Of a stretch of DNA of 64,000 bases, positions 55,800-64,000 are shown piece after piece. Origin of the DNA: Hyphomicrobiales bacterium (GTDB taxonomy: Bacteria > Pseudomonadota > Alphaproteobacteria > Rhizobiales > Rhizobiaceae); the NCBI GenBank assembly GCA_900473745.1, contig UCMW01000007.1:558001-622000 (forward strand), written 5' to 3'. Under the pieces are notes generated by a model. The model worked only from the letters and a program-made list of their open reading frames with translations. It was not told the DNA's origin and did not search any database. A program made the position numbers and the translations under genes. Each line of letters begins with the position of its first letter. The stretch's first letter is position 1.

Positions 55800-58340
55800 T
55801 CAGGCTGCGCGGCTATGCGAATGTGCTGCCGGACGACGGGCTTCTGGCGCCAGCTTGAACTGGTTGACGAGCTGCATCAGCGCATCCGCCTCATCTGCCA
55901 GCTGACGGGTTGCGGCATTGGTTTCTTCGACCATGGCCGCGTTCCGCTGGGTCATCTGGTCCATCTCGTTGACAGAGGAATTGACCTCGGCCAGCGCATT
56001 GGACTGATCGCGGCTCGCCATCGCGATGACCGAGACGCGGTCGGCAACCGTGATGATGTTGGCAGATATTTCCGCGAGAACCGACCCGGTCTGCTGCACC
56101 AGCTTGGCACCAGAAGAGACTTCGGTGCTCGACTTGTGGATGAGGTCCTTGATCTGCTGGGCAGCACCCGCCGAGCGCTGCGCAAGCTCGCGCACTTCCT
56201 GGGCGACGACGGCAAAGCCTTTGCCAGCCTCGCCTGCCCGCGCCGCCTCGATGCCGGCATTGAGTGCCAGAAGGTTTGTCTGGAAGGCGATCTCGTCGAT
56301 GACATCGATGATCTGGACGATCTGGCCCGAGGCATCCTCAATCCGTCCCATCGCATCGATGGCATTGCCGACAACCGTCGAGGAGGTGTCAGCCCGACCC
56401 TTGGTATCGGCAACGATGCTGTTCACTTCCTCTGCCCGCTCGGCCGACGACTTCACGGTGACCGTGATCTCGTCGACGGCAGCCGCCGTTTCCTCGAGCG
56501 AAGCGGCCTGCTGTTCGGTGCGCTTGGCAAGCTGGTCCGCCGCACTGCTCATCTCGGCAGCGTTGCGCTGGATCATGTAAGTGTTCGAGCGGATCTGCGT
56601 CAACGTATCCTGCAGATGCTCTAGCGACTGGTTGAAGTCGTTGCGCAGCTGTTCGAGGCGACCGTGGAACGGCGTGTCAATGGTCTCGGAAATATCACCC
56701 TTCGCCAGACGGCCGAGGCCCGAGGCCAGCGCCGTGACGGCGAAATCGATCTGGCGGTCGATTTCCTGCTTTTCGAGATCATTGCGGCGGCGCTCTTCGT
56801 CGGCCTGAACCCGTTCGGCTTCGCTGCGGCTTTCGATTTCGATCTTCGACAGTGCGTTCTGCTTGAACACGCCGAGGGCACGGGCCATCTCGCCGATCTC
56901 GTCGACGCGCGCCTCGCCATTGATCTTCGTGTCGAGCACGCCTTCGGCCAGACGGCGCATGGCGCCGGTGATCTGCCCGATCGGCCCCTTGAAGGTCAGA
57001 ACCAGACCGATGCCGGCAAAGATCGAGATCAGGATACCGAGACCGGTTGCGCCGATGGAGATGGAGTTCGCCTCCTGGCGCTCCTGGCCGGCCGACACCT
57101 TCTGCATCTCGGCGAAGGTGGTGAGCTGTTTCCAGATGACGTTCAACTCGGCGGCAGCCTGGTCGAAGCTCGACTTGCGCTCCTGGCTGACCTTTACGAG
57201 TTCGGCACTTGCGCCGAGCATTGTGTCGACAGCCGGGCCGAGATCCTTCTTCACCTGCATCAGGATCGGCTGGTCAGCGGCGGTCTTGTCGAGTTCTGCA
57301 AGGAACTTCTTCACGGCGTTGAACTGCTGTTCGAGCAGCATGCGGTTCTGTTCGGTGGGTTCCAGCAGGAAGCGCGCCATCATGATCTGAAGCGCATAAC
57401 CTGCAGCCATCACCTGGCGACCATCCTCGATCACAGCCTGGGCCTTGGCGAGTGGCGCGTCGAGTTCACCGAACTTGATCGTCGCTTCCTTCATCTTCTG
57501 CTGAGCGGCGAGCCCGAGATAGGCATTCAGCTGGGTGAAATTGCGCAGCTTGCCAGCAAGATCGGTGATGACAGCCTCGGACTTGTCGTTGGCGGCAATT
57601 GCAGCCTTCAGTTCGCCTCCGATCTTGTCGAGCGTCTTGGCGGCCGACTGGTTCGCCTTTGGCAGCACGGCGGCCAGCACCTGCTGGCGTGCGATGATTT
57701 CATCCACCCGGCCTGCGATGACTGCAAACTTCTCGTCCGGCGTCTTGGCCTTGGTGAACGCAGAATTGGTCTCGGTCAGGAAAGTGCCGGTGCTGCGGAT
57801 GCTTTCCGCGTCGCGCAGCATGGTCTTGGCCGCGGCATCATCCGCCTGCACGGCGCGCTCCATGGTCGCCATCGCTGCGTTCACGCGCCCCTGGGCGACG
57901 ACAACCTGCTTGCTTCCCTGTTGCAAGGTCTCGACGAGACCAGACTCGCTGGCATGAAGCGTCCAGAGATTGTCGATATGCATGAAGACCTTGTCGATAA
58001 GCTTTCCGGCCTCTTCCAGTTCGGCTCGACCATCGGCATCGGGAGCAAGCTGGGCAAGGGTTGCATCGAGATCGCGCCGCTGCTGTTCCAGGCGTCCGGT
58101 TAGATCGGCTTTCGCCTCCTCCGTCGTAGTGGCAAGGAAGGAGGCCATCGAAGCCGAGACGTCGCGGAAGCCGCTCAGCGATTGCAGCACACTGTTAGAG
58201 ATCTCGATCCGCCCCTGCAGCAGGCCCGAGGCATAGAGCCCGGTAAAGCCGACGGCGGAAATGCTGATGACGAAAGGCAAGATGAAAATCAGCACCTTTG
58301 TCTGGATGTTAAAGCGCGACAATATACGATCGATAAACAC
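55800..58340 (-). CDS. Methyl-accepting chemotaxis protein with a large periplasmic sensor
   Basis: An 846-residue transducer from a GTG with GGAGGAGG ahead. Membrane segments lie near residues 15-38 and 428-450, enclosing about 385 mostly helical periplasmic residues, longer than the usual 150-residue sensor and of no recognised ligand class. HAMP follows at about 451-505, a second HAMP-like linker near 575-625, and the signalling tip [32 protein letters not shown]. No C-terminal methyltransferase-binding pentapeptide is seen. Ligand unknown. Confidence 0.9.
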   Translation of the reverse strand: MFIDRILSRFNIQTKVLIFILPFVISISAVGFTGLYASGLLQGRIEISNSVLQSLSGFRDVSASMASFLATTTEEAKADLTGRLEQQRRDLDATLAQLAPDADGRAELEEAGKLIDKVFMHIDNLWTLHASESGLVETLQQGSKQVVVAQGRVNAAMATMERAVQADDAAAKTMLRDAESIRSTGTFLTETNSAFTKAKTPDEKFAVIAGRVDEIIARQQVLAAVLPKANQSAAKTLDKIGGELKAAIAANDKSEAVITDLAGKLRNFTQLNAYLGLAAQQKMKEATIKFGELDAPLAKAQAVIEDGRQVMAAGYALQIMMARFLLEPTEQNRMLLEQQFNAVKKFLAELDKTAADQPILMQVKKDLGPAVDTMLGASAELVKVSQERKSSFDQAAAELNVIWKQLTTFAEMQKVSAGQERQEANSISIGATGLGILISIFAGIGLVLTFKGPIGQITGAMRRLAEGVLDTKINGEARVDEIGEMARALGVFKQNALSKIEIESRSEAERVQADEERRRNDLEKQEIDRQIDFAVTALASGLGRLAKGDISETIDTPFHGRLEQLRNDFNQSLEHLQDTLTQIRSNTYMIQRNAAEMSSAADQLAKRTEQQAASLEETAAAVDEITVTVKSSAERAEEVNSIVADTKGRADTSSTVVGNAIDAMGRIEDASGQIVQIIDVIDEIAFQTNLLALNAGIEAARAGEAGKGFAVVAQEVRELAQRSAGAAQQIKDLIHKSSTEVSSGAKLVQQTGSVLAEISANIITVADRVSVIAMASRDQSNALAEVNSSVNEMDQMTQRNAAMVEETNAATRQLADEADALMQLVNQFKLAPEARRPAAHSHSRAA

Positions 58341-58572
58341 GGAATGCCTCCTCCAACGCCGACGGTCCGCAAAACGCAGTGCCGCAGCGCCCATGCCTGA
58401 ATCGATTAGATCATGGGCAAGGAAGACTAATATGCGCTTAATGCAGGTCTGCCGGATGTATCGTCACCGGGGCATATGACGAGCGTGGCAACCTCCGAGA
58501 TGAACAATCCCACAGGTCTTTACTGAAGAAAAATCCAGACCTTGATGGCTTGCCTGATCAAGACCAGCTGCC

Positions 58573-58591
58573 GCCGGCCAAGTTGGCCGGC
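58573..58591. terminator. Palindrome after dabA
   Basis: GCCGGCCAA-g-TTGGCCGGC, 9-bp arms, lies 22 bp beyond the dabA stop. It lacks a T run. The rest of the 272-base gap up to the chemoreceptor start shows nothing recognised apart from the receptor's upstream region. Confidence 0.45.
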
Positions 58592-58612
58592 AGCCTTCCC
58601 GTACTGAGCGCT

Positions 58613-61027
58613 TCAACTCGCAGCTTTCTGCTCGCCGACCAACGCCGCACCCTGCCGGACATTCGTCCAGCCGAAATTGGCGGCATAGCGCCAGGCCATA
58701 TGGCCCTGCTCGTCGAGCGTGAAGAGGCTGAGCCAGCCATTGTCGAACAGCGCCCGCACCTGCGCATGCCGCTTCAGAATGTCGGCGATCGCCTCCTTTG
58801 GCGCCTCGACGGCAACGGTCAAGCGCAGCGGCTCATGGACGAAGCTCTCGCCGTCATGCACCGACTGCCAGGGGAGCCCGGCGCGCAAGGTTCCGCCATT
58901 GCCCTCGACCACACCGATGCCGCCGACGACATTGTGCAACAGCTTGTTGCCAGCACCAAAGAGCGACGGTGCGACCGAGGAGCCGAAATACTGCAGGCTG
59001 ATCCAGCTTGCGACGACGACGGGGGCCGTCAGGAAGAGTTCGAGGATCTTGAAGCCCTCGTCCTTCTTCCAGACATAGTCGTGAAGGAAGGCCTGACCTT
59101 CCAGCGACCGGCCCGCAGTCCGCGAGCGCGGTGCAGCAATAAAGGCGCGGCAGCCGGCAAGCCCGAGCTCGGGCCGGACTTCCGACCAGTCCCGGCTGCG
59201 CGCGATGACACTCTCTGCCGTCGCCCGCGGCAGACGCCGCGCCCGCTCGGCGCGCGTCAGACTTCCAGCCTGGGCAAGCCACTGGCGGATGCGGACGATA
59301 TCCTCCGCTGCCAGGTCGTATTCCAGATCGTCTTCAAACAGTGTCACCGTATCGGTGGTCGTATCATGCAGGCCACCGAGGAAGACTGTGTCAGCCGGCA
59401 TGGCGATCCCGTTGGCGGCAAGCTTTTGCCGCACGGCGCGGTCGTTCAGCAGATCAGCCAGAAGACGCGCATTGACGTCACCCGCATAACCACCGCAGGC
59501 GCCGCAATGCAGTGCGCTGGCATAGGGATTGTTGACCACATTCGCTCCATGACCGGCGATCAGCACGAAGCGGCCGAACCCTTCCGTCAGCGACATTGCC
59601 TTGAGGACGGTTTCAGCGACCACGGCCCGCGTGTCGAGATCGAGGCTCGGCGCAAAGCGCGGCTTTGCCGCATCCGGCCCCTTGCCCTTATGAAAGCCGA
59701 GACCGTCGCGCATCAGCTTGCCGGCATAAACGGGGCCCATGGCCTCGACGAAGGCGAAGGAGGACACGGCGGCCAGCTTGAAACGGCCCCATGCGCGGGT
59801 CGCACGGGCGCTGAATCGAGCCTGCTGATCGCCATCCTCATCGTGATCGACGGCGCTGCAGCTGAAGACGGAAGGCTTAAGGAGAACCGGCAGACGATGT
59901 TCGGAAACATCAGAGGCAAAGCCCCTGTGGCTGGCACCGAGACCGAAGAAGCCGGCAAAGCCGATTGTGCGAACAGCAGGATCAACGCTTTCGAGCGAGC
60001 GACGGAAGACCTCCGAGCGCACGTCGATGCAGAAGGCCGCCTGCAGCACCGGCCGCAACTCGGCAACCTTGATCGACGAGGGTGCAGCAAGCGTGGCCGC
60101 AAGCTTCCGCTGCGCGGCGCGCTCGGAAGCGACCTGCAGCAAGCCGTCGATGACGATGTCGAAATCCGCGCTGACCGGCTCGACATGGCTCCGCCGCACC
60201 TGCTGCCACTCACTCTCGATGGCGGACTTGTGACGCGCATAGAGCGCCTCTTCGAAGACGAGCCGGATCGCCAGCAGCTCGAGCGCCGTTGTATCCGTGC
60301 GTCCCTCGACCTCGGCCTTGAACTGGATGTGGCGCGCATACTGCGCCCAGCCGCCGACGGTCAGCAGAAGCTGATGGAAATAGGTGCCAGGCTCAGCACC
60401 AAGGCCAAGCGAAACGGCCGCCCGGTCGATCGCCCCGTGCGGCGTCTCCGGCGTTTCGTCGACATGGATGCTGAAGCCCTTCAGCCCCAAGATCTCAGGC
60501 GTCAGGTCATGGGTCGCAAAGGCACGCCAGGCAGCGTAGAGACCGTTGCGGCGGGAAGCAGCCCAGAGCGCCTGGCCCTGATCGAAGAAACCGGCTGCAA
60601 CGGTGCCGATCCGCTCGGAAACGAGGCCCGGCCAGTCCTTGCCCGTGGACCGCGCGGCAAGCTCCGCGATCGTCGGGAGTGCGGCCAGCGGCTGCGGCTC
60701 CTCGGCGACAGCAGCCTTCAGCGCCGGCAGGTCGATGCGGTTGAAGAGCGTGCTCGACTGCAGAGCGGCGCTGAGGTCCTCATCCGTGATCTCACCCTTG
60801 GCGATCAGGTCCGCATAGTGCTTGCGCGGCAGAGCCAGCCGGACGCCGCCGATTCGGGCGAGCCGGGCCGCCGTCTGGTCGAGCGTCTCCGTGATCTGGC
60901 CGAGGAAGGGGTTGACGGCAACGGTCGCCGTCAGCGGCCAGGCAGGAGGGATCGCCCGCACCGCCTGATCTGCCGCCCGGGCAAGCGCTTCGCCATGCAA
61001 GGTGTCGATTGTGGTCATCTCGGTCAT
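58613..61027 (-). CDS. dabA: Inorganic carbon transporter subunit DabA (DUF2309/UPF0753)
   Basis: An 804-residue protein of the DabA family. The zinc-site residues known from the Halothiobacillus protein are visible: C333 and D335 (AFCIDVRSE), H493 (AGHGANV) and C508 (LHCGACGG). DabA has a carbonic-anhydrase-like core and works with a NuoL-like partner to take up CO2 or bicarbonate. It starts 4 bp after dabB, with GGAG inside the dabB end. A longer open frame lies opposite but is a shadow. Confidence 0.92.
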   Translation of the reverse strand: MTEMTTIDTLHGEALARAADQAVRAIPPAWPLTATVAVNPFLGQITETLDQTAARLARIGGVRLALPRKHYADLIAKGEITDEDLSAALQSSTLFNRIDLPALKAAVAEEPQPLAALPTIAELAARSTGKDWPGLVSERIGTVAAGFFDQGQALWAASRRNGLYAAWRAFATHDLTPEILGLKGFSIHVDETPETPHGAIDRAAVSLGLGAEPGTYFHQLLLTVGGWAQYARHIQFKAEVEGRTDTTALELLAIRLVFEEALYARHKSAIESEWQQVRRSHVEPVSADFDIVIDGLLQVASERAAQRKLAATLAAPSSIKVAELRPVLQAAFCIDVRSEVFRRSLESVDPAVRTIGFAGFFGLGASHRGFASDVSEHRLPVLLKPSVFSCSAVDHDEDGDQQARFSARATRAWGRFKLAAVSSFAFVEAMGPVYAGKLMRDGLGFHKGKGPDAAKPRFAPSLDLDTRAVVAETVLKAMSLTEGFGRFVLIAGHGANVVNNPYASALHCGACGGYAGDVNARLLADLLNDRAVRQKLAANGIAMPADTVFLGGLHDTTTDTVTLFEDDLEYDLAAEDIVRIRQWLAQAGSLTRAERARRLPRATAESVIARSRDWSEVRPELGLAGCRAFIAAPRSRTAGRSLEGQAFLHDYVWKKDEGFKILELFLTAPVVVASWISLQYFGSSVAPSLFGAGNKLLHNVVGGIGVVEGNGGTLRAGLPWQSVHDGESFVHEPLRLTVAVEAPKEAIADILKRHAQVRALFDNGWLSLFTLDEQGHMAWRYAANFGWTNVRQGAALVGEQKAAS

Positions 61028-61031
61028 CGGT

Positions 61032-62615
61032 TCACTCCTTCACGGAAGCAGGCGTTGCGGAGGTGGTGCGCGGAAGCGTCCAGCCACCGAGCAGGCGATC
61101 GAAGAGGGCATTCACGTAGAGGCCGTTGGCGAGATGGACGCGTAGGCCCGCCGCTGCGGGATGATAGGCCCAGAGCGGGAAGAGCGACTGGGCAACCGCG
61201 ACCACGCCGAAGGTGACAACGGCGAGCAGCATCAGCGTCCATTCGAGCGGCCCGGGCTGCGGAGTCGCCGGCAGTGTGCCGAGCATCAGCTTGTCGGAGA
61301 TGCGCTGCAAAGCGAAGTAGGCCGTGGCCGCCGAGATCGCGTAGAGCGAGGTCCGCCAGGTGAGCGCCCGGGGCGCCGCATCCGCCAATCCTTGTGCGAT
61401 CAGATAGGCGACGCCGAAGATCAGGATCGCACCGAGCGCGAGCGCCTGCGGCGGCTTGTCGGCAAAGCCGAAGAGCACACCGATGACGGCATAGATGGCA
61501 AGCGCTAGCAGGAAGGCACGCCCGACCGCCTTGGCGTTGGGTATCGCGACCGGACCGGGACGCTTGATCGAGGCGACCGTTTCGATCGCCGAACCGGAGG
61601 CGAGGAAGGCATGCGCCTTGTAAAGCGAGTGGGCGACGATGTGCAGAAGCGCGATCGGGAACAGTGTCAGGCCACATTGCAGGATCATGAAGCCCATCTG
61701 CGCGACCGTGGACCAGGCGAGCGAGGTCTTCACCGCCGACTGGGTGAGCATCACGAGACTGCCGAAGAGTGCCGTGAAGCCGCCGACCATGACCAGTACC
61801 GCAAGCACCACCGGCGCCTGCAGCACGACATCGGCAAAGCGGATCAAGAGGAAGCCGCCGGCATTGACGACACCGGCATGCAGCAGAGCCGAAACCGGGG
61901 TCGGCGTTTCCATCACTTCCGTCAACCAGCCATGGGTCGGGAACTGGGCGGACTTCAGAAGGGCTGCGATCGCAAGGAGCGCTGCGGCAGCGATCGCCAG
62001 CGGCAGGCCCTCGCCTGCGCGGGCCGCGGCAAGAATGGTCGCGATATCGCCGGTACCGAAGGAGATGGCGAGCAGGATGACCGCGCCGATGAGGGCGGCG
62101 TCACCGGTGCGTGAGACGATGAATTTCTTGCGCGCGGCGCGCTGGGCCGCGATCCTGTCAGGATAGAAGAGCAGGAGTTGATGCAGGAGCAGGCTGGTGG
62201 CAACCCAACCGACGATGAGTTGCAGCAGCGTGCCGGACTGGACGAGGAGCAGGACGGCAGCGAGAGTCGCCGTCATCCAGCCGGTGAACGGACCCTGCCG
62301 CTCTTCCCCGTCGAGAAAGGTGCCGGCATAACGCAGCACCACCCAGCCGATGAAGGATACGAGCAGCAGCATCACCAGGCTGACGAGGTCGAGCCGCGAG
62401 GCAAGCGCGAAGTAGCTGTAACCGATCGCCGGGCTCGTCCCTGGACCTTGGAGATAAAGGACTACACCGGATAGGATCGCGACGACAATCGATCCGAGCG
62501 AGGCGATCTCAGCAACGAGGATTGCCTGACGCGGGCGAAGCCCGGGCGCCCGGAAGGCATAGAGCGATGCACCGGCAAGCAGCACCGGTGCGAGAAGCGG
62601 CAACATATGGATCAC
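61032..62615 (-). CDS. dabB: Inorganic carbon transporter subunit DabB (NuoL-like)
   Basis: A 527-residue protein with about 14 hydrophobic segments and the proton-channel pattern of the NuoL/MrpA family ([37 protein letters not shown], with the channel Lys and His). DabB is thought to couple a cation gradient to DabA. The start is a GTG with GGAG 7 bases ahead. It is divergent from a LysR gene, as dab loci often are. Confidence 0.92.
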   Translation of the reverse strand: MIHMLPLLAPVLLAGASLYAFRAPGLRPRQAILVAEIASLGSIVVAILSGVVLYLQGPGTSPAIGYSYFALASRLDLVSLVMLLLVSFIGWVVLRYAGTFLDGEERQGPFTGWMTATLAAVLLLVQSGTLLQLIVGWVATSLLLHQLLLFYPDRIAAQRAARKKFIVSRTGDAALIGAVILLAISFGTGDIATILAAARAGEGLPLAIAAAALLAIAALLKSAQFPTHGWLTEVMETPTPVSALLHAGVVNAGGFLLIRFADVVLQAPVVLAVLVMVGGFTALFGSLVMLTQSAVKTSLAWSTVAQMGFMILQCGLTLFPIALLHIVAHSLYKAHAFLASGSAIETVASIKRPGPVAIPNAKAVGRAFLLALAIYAVIGVLFGFADKPPQALALGAILIFGVAYLIAQGLADAAPRALTWRTSLYAISAATAYFALQRISDKLMLGTLPATPQPGPLEWTLMLLAVVTFGVVAVAQSLFPLWAYHPAAAGLRVHLANGLYVNALFDRLLGGWTLPRTTSATPASVKE

Positions 62616-62722
62616 GGCATGTCTCCGGTCTGGGCCGCTGCTTGGGAGGAGGCAGCGGCGATCTCGAGGGACCTGTTATCAGCGGCGTGATCACAAGAAA
62701 AATTCATTGTTTCTCTAAATTC

Positions 62723-62739
62723 GTTCTATAAAATAGAAC
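62723..62739. promoter_or_regulatory. Dyad abutting the LysR start codon
   Basis: GTTCTAT-AAA-ATAGAAC, a perfect 7-bp-arm dyad, ends 1 base before the LysR ATG and within the divergent dabB region, a good candidate for autoregulation. Confidence 0.5.
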
Positions 62740-62740
62740 C

Positions 62741-63637
62741 ATGTCCGAGATGAACTACCATCACCTCCGCTATTTCCGCGCCGTCGCCCATGACGGCAAC
62801 CTGACCCGCACGGCCGAGCGGCTGAACCTGTCGCAATCGGCGCTCTCGATCCAGATCAAGCAGCTGGAAGAGCGACTGGGCCATGCCCTCTTCGAGCGTC
62901 GTGGTCGACAGCTCTATCTGACCGAAGCGGGCCGCATCGCGCTCGACCATGCCGACACGATCTTCTCGGCCGGCGAGGAACTGGTCGAGACGCTAAAGGA
63001 AACCGGAAGAACCCGCCGCGCCATCCGCATCGGCGCGCTCGCCACGCTGTCACGCAACTTCCAGATGGAGTTCCTGCGTCCGATCCTGGGGCGTTCCGAC
63101 GTCGACATGATCCTGCGCTCGGGCAGCACCAGCGAGTTGTTGGGCGCGCTTGAAGCATTGAACCTCGACATCGTCCTCCTGAACCAGGCGCCGATGGCCG
63201 ATTCCGTAACACCCTTCATAGCCCAGCACGTCTACCAGCAGCGGGTCAGCCTCATCGGCAGACCGTCTTATGGCAAACCGGGCGCCAAGCTTGCCGAACT
63301 GCTGGGCGAGCACCCCGTCATCCTGCCGACGCTCGAAAGCGGCGTGCGCTCGCAGTTCGAAGCGCTCGTCGCACGGCTCGGCATCACGCCGCAGATCGCC
63401 GCCGAAGTCGACGACATGGCGATGATGCGTCTTCTCGCCCGCGAAGGTGCGGGCCTTGCCGTTCTGCCGCCGATCGTCGTCAAGGGCGAGCTTGAGGGAG
63501 GCACGCTGGTGGAGTTCGACGCCCTGCCCGGCATGATCGAATCCTTCTATGCCGTGACCGTGAAGCGACGCTTTCCGAACCCTCTCATCCGGCCACTGCT
63601 GGAAGCGAGCGAAGACGGCAAATCCACCACCGCCTGA
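62741..63637 (+). CDS. LysR-family regulator (NhaR-like), divergent from dabAB
   Basis: A 298-residue regulator with the winged helix YHHLRYFRAVAHDGNLTRTA and a following SALSIQIKQLEE helix, and an effector domain from about residue 92. The N-terminal pattern resembles NhaR. In dab loci a LysR gene of this kind is common and probably controls carbon uptake. The ATG at 62741 has no clear ribosome site; ATG 62750 is possible. Confidence 0.87.
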   Translation: MSEMNYHHLRYFRAVAHDGNLTRTAERLNLSQSALSIQIKQLEERLGHALFERRGRQLYLTEAGRIALDHADTIFSAGEELVETLKETGRTRRAIRIGALATLSRNFQMEFLRPILGRSDVDMILRSGSTSELLGALEALNLDIVLLNQAPMADSVTPFIAQHVYQQRVSLIGRPSYGKPGAKLAELLGEHPVILPTLESGVRSQFEALVARLGITPQIAAEVDDMAMMRLLAREGAGLAVLPPIVVKGELEGGTLVEFDALPGMIESFYAVTVKRRFPNPLIRPLLEASEDGKSTTA

Positions 63638-63682
63638 TCCGCGTAAAGCATAGGCGCGCCAAGCGCTTGAGAGAGGGATTGC

Positions 63683-64000
63683 GTGAAGACGTCCATTGCC
63701 ATCATCGGAGCCGGTATCGCCGGCGTTACGCTTGCGCGGGCGCTTGTCCCGTCAGCCGACGTCACCATTTTCGAGAAGAGCCGAGGCCTCGGCGGCCGCA
63801 TGGCAAACCGCCGCCGCGAGGGCTTTGCCTTCGATCATGGCGCCCAGTATTTCACCACCCGCTCGCCGGCATTCCGGTCGGTTGCGGAAAAGGCAATCGA
63901 GGCGGGCCATGCCGGTATCTGGCCAAAGGCAGTGCATACGCTCAAGGCCGAAGGATTGGTGACCAACAGCCGCCCTCCGGAGCCGCGCTACATCGGGCTT
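63683..64000 (+). CDS. Renalase-like FAD-dependent oxidoreductase, cut by window edge
   Basis: The first 106 residues are in the window, from a GTG with GAGAGG ahead. They show the FAD motif AIIGAGIAGVTLARAL, the GLGGRMANRR segment and FDHGAQYFTTR, the pattern of renalase-like NAD(P)-binding flavoproteins. The C-terminal two thirds are missing. Substrate unknown. Confidence 0.8.
   Translation, partial: MKTSIAIIGAGIAGVTLARALVPSADVTIFEKSRGLGGRMANRRREGFAFDHGAQYFTTRSPAFRSVAEKAIEAGHAGIWPKAVHTLKAEGLVTNSRPPEPRYIGL

Noticed and set aside
56664..58103. 479-codon plus-strand frame
   Set aside because: Antisense to the chemoreceptor gene; no domain.
58550..61216. 888-codon open frame on the plus strand, longer than the gene opposite
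   Set aside because: It lies exactly antisense to dabA, which has clear family motifs and zinc-site residues. High GC at third codon positions opens the opposite strand; the translation has no recognisable domain.

Overview
The window reads as chromosomal DNA of an alphaproteobacterium of the Rhizobiales, most likely Rhizobiaceae. The evidence is high-GC coding sequence, a PhyR/NepR general stress response locus with EcfG-type promoters, an iolRCDEB-type inositol operon with a divergent inositol dehydrogenase gene, a ThuA/ThuB-like pair, a DUF982 gene, and a rhizobial-type intergenic palindrome. Genus cannot be fixed from the sequence alone. It looks like core or accessory metabolic chromosome: no rRNA, tRNA, CRISPR array, IS transposase or prophage was recognised.

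Layout. 0-2.7 kb: stress response block (edge sensor fragment, phyR, nepR, a holin-like membrane protein, DUF883, csbD), tied together by GGAAC-N16-CGTT promoters; no ecfG sigma gene is adjacent. 2.7-6.3 kb: an unusual divergent locus in which a Rieske-oxygenase catalytic subunit lacking [2Fe-2S] ligands faces a separate Rieske protein that has them, with a degenerate acylphosphatase-like protein, a GST and a D-2-hydroxyacid dehydrogenase. 6.5-8.9 kb: 3-hydroxyisobutyryl-CoA hydrolase, GFA protein, SRPBCC protein and ArsR repressor with a long palindrome. 9-18.1 kb: propionyl-CoA assimilation (ScfR/PccR-type regulator; pccB, yghU, two tandem paralogues of unknown function, pccA, methylmalonyl-CoA mutase). 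18.2-24 kb: polyamine-type ABC transporter interrupted by a toxin-antitoxin pair, plus an agmatinase-family ureohydrolase. 24.1-28.1 kb: LysR regulator, aminotransferase, flavoprotein, DUF3833.

28.2-36.2 kb: myo-inositol catabolism (iolB, a small membrane protein, iolE, iolD, kinase-DUF2090 fusion iolC, iolR; divergent idhA/iolG). 36.3-40.4 kb: thuA/thuB-like pair opposite a LacI regulator and PfkB kinase, with two matching operator-like sites. 40.4-46 kb: DUF982, treY, EAL phosphodiesterase, a small ORF, TupA-like ATP-grasp protein. 46-55.7 kb: a tripartite tricarboxylate transporter (tctABC) flanked by two different two-component systems, one TctDE-like with its own periplasmic binding protein and one DctBD-like with a sigma-54 activator. 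55.8-58.3 kb: a large chemoreceptor. 58.6-63.6 kb: dabAB inorganic-carbon uptake genes and a divergent LysR gene. The right edge cuts a renalase-like flavoprotein.

Together the genes describe a soil or plant-associated heterotroph scavenging inositol, polyamines, organic acids and propionyl-CoA precursors. At least three separate operons (phyR locus, DUF883/csbD, treY) are predicted to answer to the same EcfG sigma factor. The least explained elements are the split Rieske oxygenase and the tandem paralogues inside the propionyl-CoA operon.
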